A DNA stretch of 22,266 nt, taken from positions 1 through 22,266 of the IMG/VR virus record IMGVR_UViG_3300025889_001055; one strand, 5' to 3'. The notes beneath the pieces were generated by a model. It was not told where the DNA came from. It was given only the letters and a program-made list of their open reading frames with translations, and made no database searches. Made by a program: the position numbers and the translations under genes. Shown here in pieces: positions 7,856-17,800 of the stretch (positions are counted from its first letter, which is position 1; each line of letters starts with the position of its first letter). Source of the stretch: a virus.

Positions 7856-8778
7856 TGAGTTTAGATTTTGGTATGTTGGACGATCTATTAAGAACATCCG
7901 GCCCCTCTATGTCTGGCCCAGCCGATGCTGGATTTGACTACAGCATTTTCGATAACTACGGCACAGACGATGACCCCCTGTATGGGTTTGACTTAGATGA
8001 TTTGTTACGAACTTCTAGCTCTTCTGAAGAAGACGATTTGTTGGAGCTTTTTGGCTTCGGTGAAGACGAGAGATCTAATGCTGACATACTCGACTTTCTT
8101 GCGGGTGCAAAAGAAAACGACTACAACCCTACATTTATGGACAGGGTAGGTGGTGCTCTAAGTCAGTTCTTCCCAGAAAGAAAAGGGTCTGGTGGTGCTG
8201 GTGGGTTACTTGAGCTATTAGGCCCATTAGCTCTAACCAGTTTCCTCAAAGACCGTGGTGTGTTTAAGCCTGATATAGCACCTGTGGGGTACCAAGGTAA
8301 AATACCTGAGTACACCGCTATACGAGAACAAGTTACAGGTAGAGACGATACAGACCGTCGCCCCGGCAGTAGTGGTAGACGTTATTTCTCTGACACCATA
8401 TACGCCAAGAAGCCTGAAGGCCAAGAACCTATGACTGTAGAAGAAGCTCGTGCTAAAGCTAAAGCACAAGCAAGTGGGTTTGCCAATGGTGGTCGCGTGC
8501 TAGAAGATGGCGGCTATCTACAAGGTGATTCGGACGGGCAAGCAGACCTAGTTCCCGGTGATATAGATGGTGTACAAGAAGCACGTTTGAGCCACGGTGA
8601 GTATGTGCTGCCTGCCGATTTAGTCGCTATACTAGGCAACGGTAATTCTGATGCAGGTGCCGCAGCACTGGATGATTTTATGTCCACAGTACGTAAGAAA
8701 GCCACTGGCACGCCGAAACAACAGAAAAACATCGACGCAGATCAAGTGCTTGCGATGTTATCTAAGAGGATGTCGTAG
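7855..8778 (+). CDS. Virion-associated protein with conserved phage C-terminal 'ANGG' module
   Basis: This 307-residue protein starts at ATG 7855, sharing one base with the upstream TGA (TGATG); a GTG one codon earlier is possible but less likely. The N-terminus is very acidic and carries 'LDDLLRTSGP' (about 9-18) and 'LDDLLRTSSS' (about 47-56). The middle has a Gly/Leu hydrophobic patch (GGAGGLLELLGPLALTSFL). The C-terminal 100 residues (from about 208) contain FANGGRVLEDGG, then GQADLVPGDIDGVQEARLSH, GEYVLPADLVAILGNGNSDA and a basic helix. I recognise that C-terminal module as widespread in phage virion proteins of unknown function. It lies inside the ejection-protein block, so a role in ejection or its assembly is inferred. 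Confidence 0.7.
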   Translation: MSLDFGMLDDLLRTSGPSMSGPADAGFDYSIFDNYGTDDDPLYGFDLDDLLRTSSSSEEDDLLELFGFGEDERSNADILDFLAGAKENDYNPTFMDRVGGALSQFFPERKGSGGAGGLLELLGPLALTSFLKDRGVFKPDIAPVGYQGKIPEYTAIREQVTGRDDTDRRPGSSGRRYFSDTIYAKKPEGQEPMTVEEARAKAKAQASGFANGGRVLEDGGYLQGDSDGQADLVPGDIDGVQEARLSHGEYVLPADLVAILGNGNSDAGAAALDDFMSTVRKKATGTPKQQKNIDADQVLAMLSKRMS

Positions 8779-8781
8779 ACC

Positions 8782-9990
8782 ATGACTGATCCAGTAGTAG
8801 ACCCCAATAGCCCTGTAGGGCAATCATCCGGCAGTACGCAGGGATTGTCCGAGTTTGCTGGCCCATATGTCACCGAAATGCTTGGTAAAGCACAAGCACT
8901 TGCTGATACACCTTATCAAGCCTACGGTGGCCCACTTACTGCTGGCGCTAGCGATCTACAAACACAGGCTTTCGCGGGCTATGCAGGATTAGATCCCAGC
9001 CAGCAAACTGGCATAGCTTCTTTCGATGGTGACATGACCGCTGGTGGTACGTTTGGTTTTGGTAGTGCCGCAGGGCAAGGTTACGAAGCAGGGTATACAC
9101 CCGGTTCTTATGATCTGTCTGATATGCAGCAAGGTGCGTTCCAAAACACATACGACCCTACATCATTTACAGCGAGCACTGCACAGCAGTACATGAACCC
9201 CTACCTGCAAGCTGCATTAGATCCACAACTACGTGAGGCACGCCGCCAAGCGGACATTAGCCGTGTAGCTGATGCGGGAAGGTTGACCCGTGCCGGTGCT
9301 TTTGGCGGCTCACGCCAAGCAATTATGGAAGCAGAGGGTGGTCGTAATTTAAGTCAACAACTTGCCGATATTACCGGCAGGGGTTACTCCGAGGCTTTTG
9401 GGCAAGCACAACAGCAGTTCAATACCGAGCAGCAACGTGCAATGGCTAACCGCGATGCGCTCATGGCGCAGTTCAATGAAGAAGAACGTATGCGCCAGCG
9501 TATCGCTGAAGTCGGCGTAGACCAGTTTAATAGAGAAGAAGAAGCGCGAAGACAAGCGGAAGATGCTCGTCGTGGGCAGTTCAATATAGAAGCTGGGCGA
9601 CTCTCCGAGTTCGATGAACGCCGTAGATTACAGGCAAACGAAGAAGCCCGACGAGAGATACAACGCCAAGAGCGAGAACGTGAACAGTTCAACGAAGAAG
9701 AACGCCGCAGAATCGCAGCAGAAGAAGCAGACCGTCGATACGGTTTAAGCGCACTGCGTGATATGAGCACTGCTGGGGCCACTCAACGGGGTATTGAGCA
9801 AGAAGGTATTACAGCCGATTATTTGCAGTACCAGCAAGAACAACAATACCCGTACGAACAGTTACAGTTTATGCAGTCTATGCTGCAAGGCTTACCAATC
9901 ACTGCCACATCTCGTCAGTTTGTTGAACCCGGAGGGTTTCAAGAACTATCTGGTGGTTTAGCAGGGCTTCTCGCACTACTACAATCGTAA
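8782..9990 (+). CDS. Coiled-coil internal virion protein with six 18-residue repeats
   Basis: This 402-residue protein has an N-terminal Gly/Ala/Tyr-rich region with 'FAGPYVTEMLGKAQALADTP' (25-44), and then 'YMNPYLQAALDPQL' and 'AGRLTRAGAFGGSRQAIMEA', blocks that I recall from unnamed marine phage structural proteins. Residues 212-319 are six consecutive 18-residue repeats with consensus QFNxEExRR, predicted as one uninterrupted charged helix. The C-terminus is Gln/Tyr-rich, then hydrophobic (GGLAGLLALLQ). A long rigid helix with a membrane-friendly tail is consistent with an ejected tube or scaffold component. The start ATG lies three bases after the preceding stop. No enzyme motif was found. 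Confidence 0.7.
   Translation: MTDPVVDPNSPVGQSSGSTQGLSEFAGPYVTEMLGKAQALADTPYQAYGGPLTAGASDLQTQAFAGYAGLDPSQQTGIASFDGDMTAGGTFGFGSAAGQGYEAGYTPGSYDLSDMQQGAFQNTYDPTSFTASTAQQYMNPYLQAALDPQLREARRQADISRVADAGRLTRAGAFGGSRQAIMEAEGGRNLSQQLADITGRGYSEAFGQAQQQFNTEQQRAMANRDALMAQFNEEERMRQRIAEVGVDQFNREEEARRQAEDARRGQFNIEAGRLSEFDERRRLQANEEARREIQRQEREREQFNEEERRRIAAEEADRRYGLSALRDMSTAGATQRGIEQEGITADYLQYQQEQQYPYEQLQFMQSMLQGLPITATSRQFVEPGGFQELSGGLAGLLALLQS
9415..9738 (+). repeat. Six in-register 54-bp (18-residue) protein repeats
   Basis: QFN (QAN in the fifth copy) recurs at residues 212, 230, 248, 266, 284 and 302, exactly 18 residues apart, usually followed by Glu/Arg-rich sequence. The DNA copies have diverged (CAGTTCAAT, CAGTTTAAT, CAGTTCAAC), so the periodicity is held at protein level. 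Confidence 0.93.
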
Positions 9991-10013
9991 ACTGCTTAGA
10001 GCGGTACTTAATT

Positions 10014-11843
10014 ATGTTGAACAATCCCATTAGTCAGATTGAACGTACAAAAGACGCCTATGTAGGTAACATGCAAGGGCTTCAGAAACGTGCCAATGTC
10101 ACCAAAGAACTGGTCGATTTGATTGCCATGCAGCAGCTCAAGAAAGATCTTGATGCAGTAAAGCGCAACCAAGCTATGCAAGCGCAAGGTAACCCCGCAA
10201 CTATCAAAGACCAAATGCAACAAGGTCTTATGGGTGAGTATCGCCAACAAGCTGCCAAAGAGATGGGTGTAGGTTTAAGTGAAGCAAGCACCATAGCTCG
10301 CGCACAACAGGGTATGCCTCAAGGTGGCCCACAACAGCAAATGGGGCAACGTCCCCAGATGCCACAAGGTATGCCACGAGCTGGCGCACAGCAAATGGCG
10401 CAGGGCGTTATGAGCCAAGCACAGCCAGTCAAGTTAGCTGGTGGCGGTATTGTTGCATTTGATAATGGGTCAGAAGGTAAAGGGCCGGTAGAAGTACCTG
10501 AAGGGTTAAGCACAGACGCGCTAGCTGATTTCCTACGAAGCACCATCCAAGGGAAAGGACTTTCCGCTATGGAGCAGGGCAGAGAGTTCAAACGCTTGAT
10601 GGCAGAACAAGGCTTCGACCCGTTAGGTAGGCCAATTATTGAAGAAGAACCAGTTTCAAAAGGTACGGTACGTAGAAGGGCAAGAGCGCCAATACCTGCG
10701 GAAGAACCCGAACAAGGGGGATTAGCTAGCATAGCATCTGCTACTGCCCCAACACGAGGTACGACTGTTACCCGCCCAGCCGAACTAACAAATGAACAGT
10801 ACGCGGAGCAACAAAGAAGGGGCACAGCAGGGATCATTGACGCAGCTAATAGGCGTAAAAAAGAAGAGTATGAATCTAGCCTACAAGGGCAGTTAGACGC
10901 AGTAAAAAGTAGCGGCATAATGTCCGGTGTAACTCCTTACCAGCTAGGCCAAGAACAACGAATCCAAGCGGAAGCAGAGCTAGCATTAGACCCTGACAAG
11001 AAAGGACTTGCTGCGATAGAACGCATAAGAGGTCTGTCGAAAATGAGCGACAACGAAAAGCTGCTCAGGGATATGCAGGCTCGCGTACAAGCAACTTACG
11101 ACGAAACTGCTCCGTCTCGTAGGGACAGGCTCATAGATTTACTTACCGCTGGCGGTAGAGGTGGTATTACTGGTGTAGGCATACGCGACAAACAATTGCG
11201 TGACGCTGCTACAGAGCGCCGTAGGCAGCTAGATAAAGATATTATGGGTATCCAAGCAACTACCGTAGAGCTAAACCGTAACTTCGGTGCCGATGCTGCG
11301 AAAGCGTACGCCGATGCAGAAGCCAATGTAATTGCACAGAAGCAAAACGCCCGCAGCTTCCTACAGAACGCTGAACAAGCAGAAGTAGCAAGTGTGATGG
11401 ATAAAGCACGCTTGACGATGGAAGAGCAGAGGAACGTGCGCCAGTTGTTTAGTGAACAGGAACGTAATCGACTGTTAGCAGAACAAATAACCGCTACTAA
11501 TGCGCGAGCGTTAGGTGGGGACATCGCTACTGCACTAGCTAAACTCGTAACATCGCGTGCTGAAATCGCGGAGAGCGTAAGACTAAGTCCAAGATACGCA
11601 GAGCTTGACTCGCTAGACCCAACAGATTCTGGTGACGCACGTAAGATAGAGCTGCTAGAAGGGCAACTAGCCTCCGAAGTAGCGGCGTTAGCAGCCGATA
11701 TAGATGATATGGCTGATAATTTACGGGCGCGGCAGCGTAAGCTAGATCAAGCGCAACAAGCGCAGACGGAGCGATTAACTCCTTCTGAGCAAGTCGCATT
11801 TTCCGCTGAAAGTCAGGACGCTATAGCACGCGCTGGGGGCTAA
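10014..11843 (+). CDS. Large helical internal virion (ejection) protein candidate
   Basis: This 609-residue protein starts at the first ATG after a 23-base gap. It has an N-terminal helical region (about 1-80), a Gln/Met/Pro/Gly low-complexity stretch (about 84-135), the motif 'KLAGGGIVAFDNGS' (140-153), a helical region with 'FKRLMAEQGFDPLG', and a long Ala/Arg/Glu/Gln-rich helical C-terminal half (about 260-600). The GGGIVAFDNG motif is related to the ANGG motifs of the two proteins encoded at 5069 and 7855. There is no signal peptide or catalytic motif. Size, helicity and position between the repeat protein and the 2062-residue protein suggest an internal core or ejected protein; exact function is unknown. 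Confidence 0.65.
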   Translation: MLNNPISQIERTKDAYVGNMQGLQKRANVTKELVDLIAMQQLKKDLDAVKRNQAMQAQGNPATIKDQMQQGLMGEYRQQAAKEMGVGLSEASTIARAQQGMPQGGPQQQMGQRPQMPQGMPRAGAQQMAQGVMSQAQPVKLAGGGIVAFDNGSEGKGPVEVPEGLSTDALADFLRSTIQGKGLSAMEQGREFKRLMAEQGFDPLGRPIIEEEPVSKGTVRRRARAPIPAEEPEQGGLASIASATAPTRGTTVTRPAELTNEQYAEQQRRGTAGIIDAANRRKKEEYESSLQGQLDAVKSSGIMSGVTPYQLGQEQRIQAEAELALDPDKKGLAAIERIRGLSKMSDNEKLLRDMQARVQATYDETAPSRRDRLIDLLTAGGRGGITGVGIRDKQLRDAATERRRQLDKDIMGIQATTVELNRNFGADAAKAYADAEANVIAQKQNARSFLQNAEQAEVASVMDKARLTMEEQRNVRQLFSEQERNRLLAEQITATNARALGGDIATALAKLVTSRAEIAESVRLSPRYAELDSLDPTDSGDARKIELLEGQLASEVAALAADIDDMADNLRARQRKLDQAQQAQTERLTPSEQVAFSAESQDAIARAGG

Positions 11844-11847
11844 TTAG

Positions 11848-14800
11848 ATGGCGACAGTAGCGCAGGCTAGAAAAGCCATAGAGGTGTTAGAAGCTCGCGG
11901 CGATATAGCCGGAGCCGCTGCTATCCGAAGAGATTTGAGTGCCGCTGGACTGTCTGCTAGCGCCACGGACTTTGAAGCGCAGGTTGCCGCAGAACGTCAG
12001 CAAAGACTTGAGCAAGAAGAGCGCCGACGCCAAGAAGACTTAGAACGTCGCATCGAACTGGCTGAACTCGAACGCGGGTCGCTTGCTAGGGGCTTAGACA
12101 TTGGCACTGACATCGTGGCGCAAGCCACAGGCTCTGCCCTTGAAGGTACTGGTAAGTTGTTTGGTCTAGCAGGGCTTGAGCAGTACGGTGCTGAAGTTGC
12201 CCTTGAGAACGAAGCGGACGCACAGCGCAAAGCACGGTTCCAAACCAGATTCGATGATATTGGCGGTATCGGAGACTTCGGATCTTATCTTGGTGGTATT
12301 GCCGCAGAAAGCGCCCCACAGATGGGGGCAACCCTTGCTGGTGGTGCAACAGGCGCGAAGATTGGTGCGGCCCTTGGCCCAGTGGGTGCGGGCATTGGCG
12401 CATTGGTAGGCGGTGCAGCCGCCAGCTTACCATTCTTCTACGGTATGAACCGCGAGCGGCAAAAAGAAGCCATAGATCAAGGGCTAAGAACTGAAGTAGA
12501 CGAAGGCGCAGCAGCGTTAACGGCTATCCCACAAGCCACGCTTGACGCCATCCTTGGGCGTTTGTTCGTCGGTAAGCTCGGCCTTACTAACCGCGCAGTA
12601 GGTGGCGGCGGTATATTTACCCGTGGCGTTAAAGGGACTGCGGCTGGTGCCATAATAGAAGCACCTACAGAACTGGGGCAGCAAGTCCTAGAACGCGCAC
12701 AAGCTGGGCTACCTTTAACCAGCGAAGACGCTATTGCAGAGTACCGTGAAGCAGCTATAGCTGGTGGCTTGTTAGGTGGTTCTATACGAGGTGCCGCTAC
12801 CGTAGCTGGTGGTGACGTTGCTGCTAGAGAAGACGCGCAGAAGGCTAAAGAAGAAAGAGACGCTGCCGCCAGACGCGCCGAAATAGAAGCCACACTAGCC
12901 GAAGAGACCGCCGTTGAAGCAGAGGCAGCAGAACGGCAGGCAGAAGTAGAACGCCGCATACGTGGAGGCGAACCCCAACCTGATACCGTTGCAAGGCCCG
13001 CACCTCCTGCCGTAGAGGCCACGACGGAAGAAACAACAGAAGAAACAATAGAGGAAGGCGCACTTCCTGTCGTAGATGACGAAGCAAAAGCTGCCGCCGA
13101 CGTTGTGTCTAAAACCGTAATCAAGCGCGAGGGTAAGCCGACTGAGACAACCACGCAGACGCGGAAAGAGTTTGAAGCCGCTGTTGATGAAGCTCAACAA
13201 AAGGCCGACGCCGCCCCAACCGTCCTAACCGCAAAGTTCTTTGACGACATAGGATTCGGTAAAACAGCGAAGATACGTAAAGAACTTACAGGCAAAGACC
13301 TTACAGACTCCGCTACCCGGGACTCTCTAAGAAGAGCCGCCGCCGAGACTCGCAGCAAAAAGAAGCTAGAAATACAGGCTAATCTGGAAGAGGCATTCAA
13401 GGAACAAGAGGTAGTAGATGACCAGCAACGTAATATATCTGCCAGTGCCGAAGGAAAACCTTTCGCAACAAGAAGTGGAACAGGCGATGCAGTTAATCTA
13501 TCAAGCGTGGAAGTCGATGCAGAACGTACGGATACCGTGGAGTCTGGCCCATCTGTCGGAGGAGCAGTGGCAGATGCTAGAGGAGGCACTGGACGATTTA
13601 CTACTGGAGCAGATGGACAGCCAGATACACTAACGCCAACCCGTGAGTTTACCGAAATTAAGGTTTTACTGGAAAAAGATAACAGAACTCCAGAAGAAGA
13701 AGCTAGGTTCGTAGAACTGGTGGACGAGGCTAGAGCAGACTTTGCGCGGCGTCAAAAGCCAACCGAAGATACGCGAGAAGCAAGTTTAGAGCTTGAAGAA
13801 GGGGCAGTTACAGAAGAGCAGGCAGCGATAAACGCGGAGACAGAGGCAGAAGCCGCAGAGCTTACCGAAGCTATAGAAAATCTACAGCGGGCAAACGCAG
13901 TGTTAAAAGGGGGTGAACGTCCAGCCGCAAAGCCTGTACAGATAGCCACGTCGATAGCCGATCCCGACAACGTAAGGACGCAAGAGATACGCCAGTTCCA
14001 TGCGGACAGAGTGGCAGAGGCAAAAGAATTTGGTGAAAAGCCCCCTACATTATCGCAGTCAAGGGACGAGTTTACGGTACAGGAAGGCTTAGACCCTAAT
14101 GTACGTAGAGTAGAAGGTACACGTTACTCTGCCGTAGGTGACGCGGATTTTGAAATAAATGAAGACGTTGTTGCAGGTAGGTTAACAGAGCAGGGAGTTA
14201 CAACCGAATCTGACAGGCTATTAAGGGAGACAAAGGGCGGCACTCTGATTGATGCCGTCAAGAACGTAGCGCGTAATGCTAACAACCCGTTTGAACGGTT
14301 AATAGCGACTAATGTATCCAAGCTGATGCAGCGCATGATGGATGCAGGCTACAAATTTGAATATGAAATAGAAGAACTATCTTTTAATAGCATAAGGGGT
14401 GGCACACGGGGTTATATGGAACCCGAACGAGGCCCACTTAAAGTTGTTCTACGGCGTACAAAAGACCCTTTGGCCCTACACAATGGGCTTACTCATAAAA
14501 CATTACTTCACGAAGCTATACATGCAGTTACAGCGCCTTTGCTAGCAAGCGGAAACCTACGTTCTTTTCCTGAAGGCACCAAGCTAAAGAACGACGTTAA
14601 CGATCTGCGTGATCTGTTCAGCGGAGTCATACGTTATTTTAACAAACGTATAACTGACGTTAAGGCAGGGGTAATGCCTGAAACGGATCTACTGGCAGTA
14701 GAGAGACGATTCTACTTCAGAGAAAGGAACACACTAGCTAACCCCGACGAAATGCTTGCGTGGGCACTTACAGACCGAGAAGTGCAAGAGTTCATGGACA

Positions 14801-17800
14801 CTGTTCCATACGACACGCGAACTGGAGATATAGGCACTGAAGGCAAAGGCACGATAACGCTGTGGGAAGCCCTCGTAAACGCACTACGTAAGCTGCTAAA
14901 CCTGCCACCTAAAGACAACACCGCCCTGAACGAACTGCTGCGCGTGCAGAATAACTTACTTGCACCTGACACGGCGGACATAGGAACAGCGGGTAGGCTG
15001 TATGGAGCGTTACCTAAATTTTCTTCTAAGGTTGACGACAACCCCGCTCTGGTCAGTAGGCCAGAAAAAATGGCGTCTGAGATCTTAAATGGTGGTCTGA
15101 AAAGTGTACCCATACTGGATTCCAAGGGCGTACAACGGGTTCGGGACGTTGTTTCTGACGCTTCTTTACCGGAAAAAGCTAAATCGTTTGTGCTGGGTAT
15201 TCTTAGTCTCAACGGCCTAGAAATGGTCGCTAAGAAATACATACCTAAGATCGGCAAGGTCAGGGATCTAGTGCTGAAAGAAGGCGGACGGCTACAGGAA
15301 CTCAAACGTCCTGTGGATGCAACGATTAGCAAGATCTCTGCTTTCGCCAAAAACAACAAAGAGAAGGTAGACATACTCAACAGGCTCATGCCGTACAGCT
15401 CTCTAATCGGCGTAGACCCGTCCAAGAACAGGAAGACGTACGAGGAAGACGCTGACAAGTTAGCTGAATACGATGCCATGCACGCCAAGGATGGCGACTG
15501 GACTGCATTGGGGGAAGACGGGCAGAGAATCTATAAGGTTGTCCGCAACACGTACAAAAAACTGTACGACGAGATAGCTAATGTAATAAAGATACGTCTG
15601 GAAGCTACAGACCTAGACCCAAAGAAACGTAAGAACGTATACGACGAACTGATTAACAAGTTATACAAAAACGTAACGATTGACCCATACTTCCCCCTTA
15701 TACGCGAAGGTAAGTATCGCCTGCAATACAACGCTACTGATCCGAAGACAGGGCAAGCAGAGTTTTTTACAGAATCGTTTGAAACCAAACGTGAACGCCG
15801 AGAAGCTATAGAAGAACTAAATGCTATGGCGGGCGAGATACAACTGACTAACGTGCTCTCGTTTGAAGGGACGGAAAAAGTAAACTACAGCAACGCCCCT
15901 GCTGGGTCTTTTGTTAACAATGTGCTTGGCGTGTTGAGTGCAAACGACGTAAAGCCGAACGTACAAGACGAGATCATAAAACTGTTTCTGGACACATTGC
16001 CAGAACGCTCGTTTGCACAGTCGTTTAGACGACGCGAAGGCTTCCGTGGCTTCATAGGTGACCCCGCAAATCTTCGGGAAGCTAAGTACCCCAATCACGA
16101 TATGGTGCGGGCACTGCGAATACGAACCGCATCTGTAACACGGCAGATTGTGCGTATGGAATTCGGCGCAGAGCTGCAAAAGGTTCAAGAAGAACTTAAC
16201 GAAGACTTCAAGGCGTACAATAACAACCCGAACGTATCAGAAAACGACAAGCAAGCCGCTGCTCAGTACCTAGCAGAAGTCGAGAAACGTATAGCCTTTG
16301 CTAAGAACCCCGACGTAGAAGACTGGGCCAAGAACCTGACTACGTTCGGCTTTGCTATGACGCTAGGTGTTAACCTGTCATCCGTGCTAGTCAACTTCTC
16401 TCAAATACCTATGGTCATAGCGCCGCACTTAGCCAGCACTAGGGGCGACGACGGTGAATACTTCGGCTACAGCGATACGCTCAGTGCTATGGGTGAAGCG
16501 GTAAGGCTATTCAAAAACGCGGGTAGGAGCGATGAGAACATCAAATACCTGCCGTTTATCAAGCAACGTGAAGCTCCAGTAGAAGCGGTTGGGCCAGATG
16601 GTACAGAGCAGGTCATGGTTCCTTCTGCCCCATCTATAGATAACTATGACTACAACGCTGAAGGTATACCACCAGAAGTCAAAGAGTTTGAGATGCTGGC
16701 TAAGGTGGCAGAAGAGACAGGTCAGCTAAACAGATCCATCATGTATGACACGTTGGATATGGAAGAGATTGACAGCATACGAGGAAAGATCGGGGCGGTC
16801 TCCGGGTTCATGTTCCATCATGGCGAACGTATGACACGTCAGGTAGCTCTTGCTGCGGCGTACCGCCTAAAAGTGGACTCCATGAAGCGTGCCAAAAACA
16901 ACTTGTCCAAGGCAGATTTCAAGGCTCTGTCTGCTGAAGAGAAAGCTAACCTCAAGTTGAGCGAAGCCGAGTACCGCGAAGCCGCTGAGTTTGCTGTCTA
17001 TGAGGTGGAACTTACTAACGGCGGTACCGCTGCCGCTTCTGCACCGAGACTTGCTCAAAAAGGAATAGGTAAGGTTGCGTTTCTGTACAAGCGATACGGC
17101 GTGCAGATGATGGAGCTTTTGTACAAGCTAGGTGCGGAGTCAATCAAAGGCACACCAGCGGAAAAAGCACAAGCCCGTAGACAAATGGCAGGTGTGTTCG
17201 GCGGTGCGGCGTTGGTTGCTGGTGCACAAGGTCTGCCAATGTATGGCGTGGCTGCTATGGTGTACGACATGTTCAAGGGCGACGAAGACGAAGATCTTGA
17301 TACTGTAGTTCGTAAGACGATAGGAGAAGAGCTTTTCGGAGGTATGGGTAACGCTGTACTAGGTGTAGACGTTGCGAGTCGTATGGGTCTGTCTGACCTA
17401 GTATTCCGAGACCGACTCATCGAAAAAGATCAGCCATTCTTATTTGACCTAATAGAAGTCCTTGGTGGCCCCGTAGTCGGTGTATCAATGCAGATGGAGC
17501 GGGGGTATGACAAAGCAATAAACCAAGGCGAGCTTATGAGGGGCGTGGAAGCTCTGTCTCCTGCTGCGCTACGCAATGTCTTGAAAACCTACCGATTCTA
17601 CGAAGACGGTGCTAAAACCCAACGTGGCGACACCATCGTAGATGACATATCCGCGCCTCTACTTGTCATGCAGTTCTTAGGCTTTGCCCCAGCAGAATAC
17701 ACCAGACAACTGGCGCAGAATGCTCAACTCAAGAAAATATCTGGTGCGGCTGCTAGGCAGCGTACTAAGTTGTTACGTAGGTACTATGCAGCCGTAAGAA

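Noticed and set aside
12477-13154. Antisense open frame of 225 codons
   Set aside because: Extreme Ser/Ala/Pro/Val composition mirrors the sense strand's Ala/Glu/Thr-rich codons. There is no support for translation.
14712-15488. Long antisense open frame (258 codons) on the minus strand
   Set aside because: It lies wholly opposite the giant virion gene. The product is Ser/Leu-rich with no fold-like pattern, typical of a shadow of a codon-biased gene.
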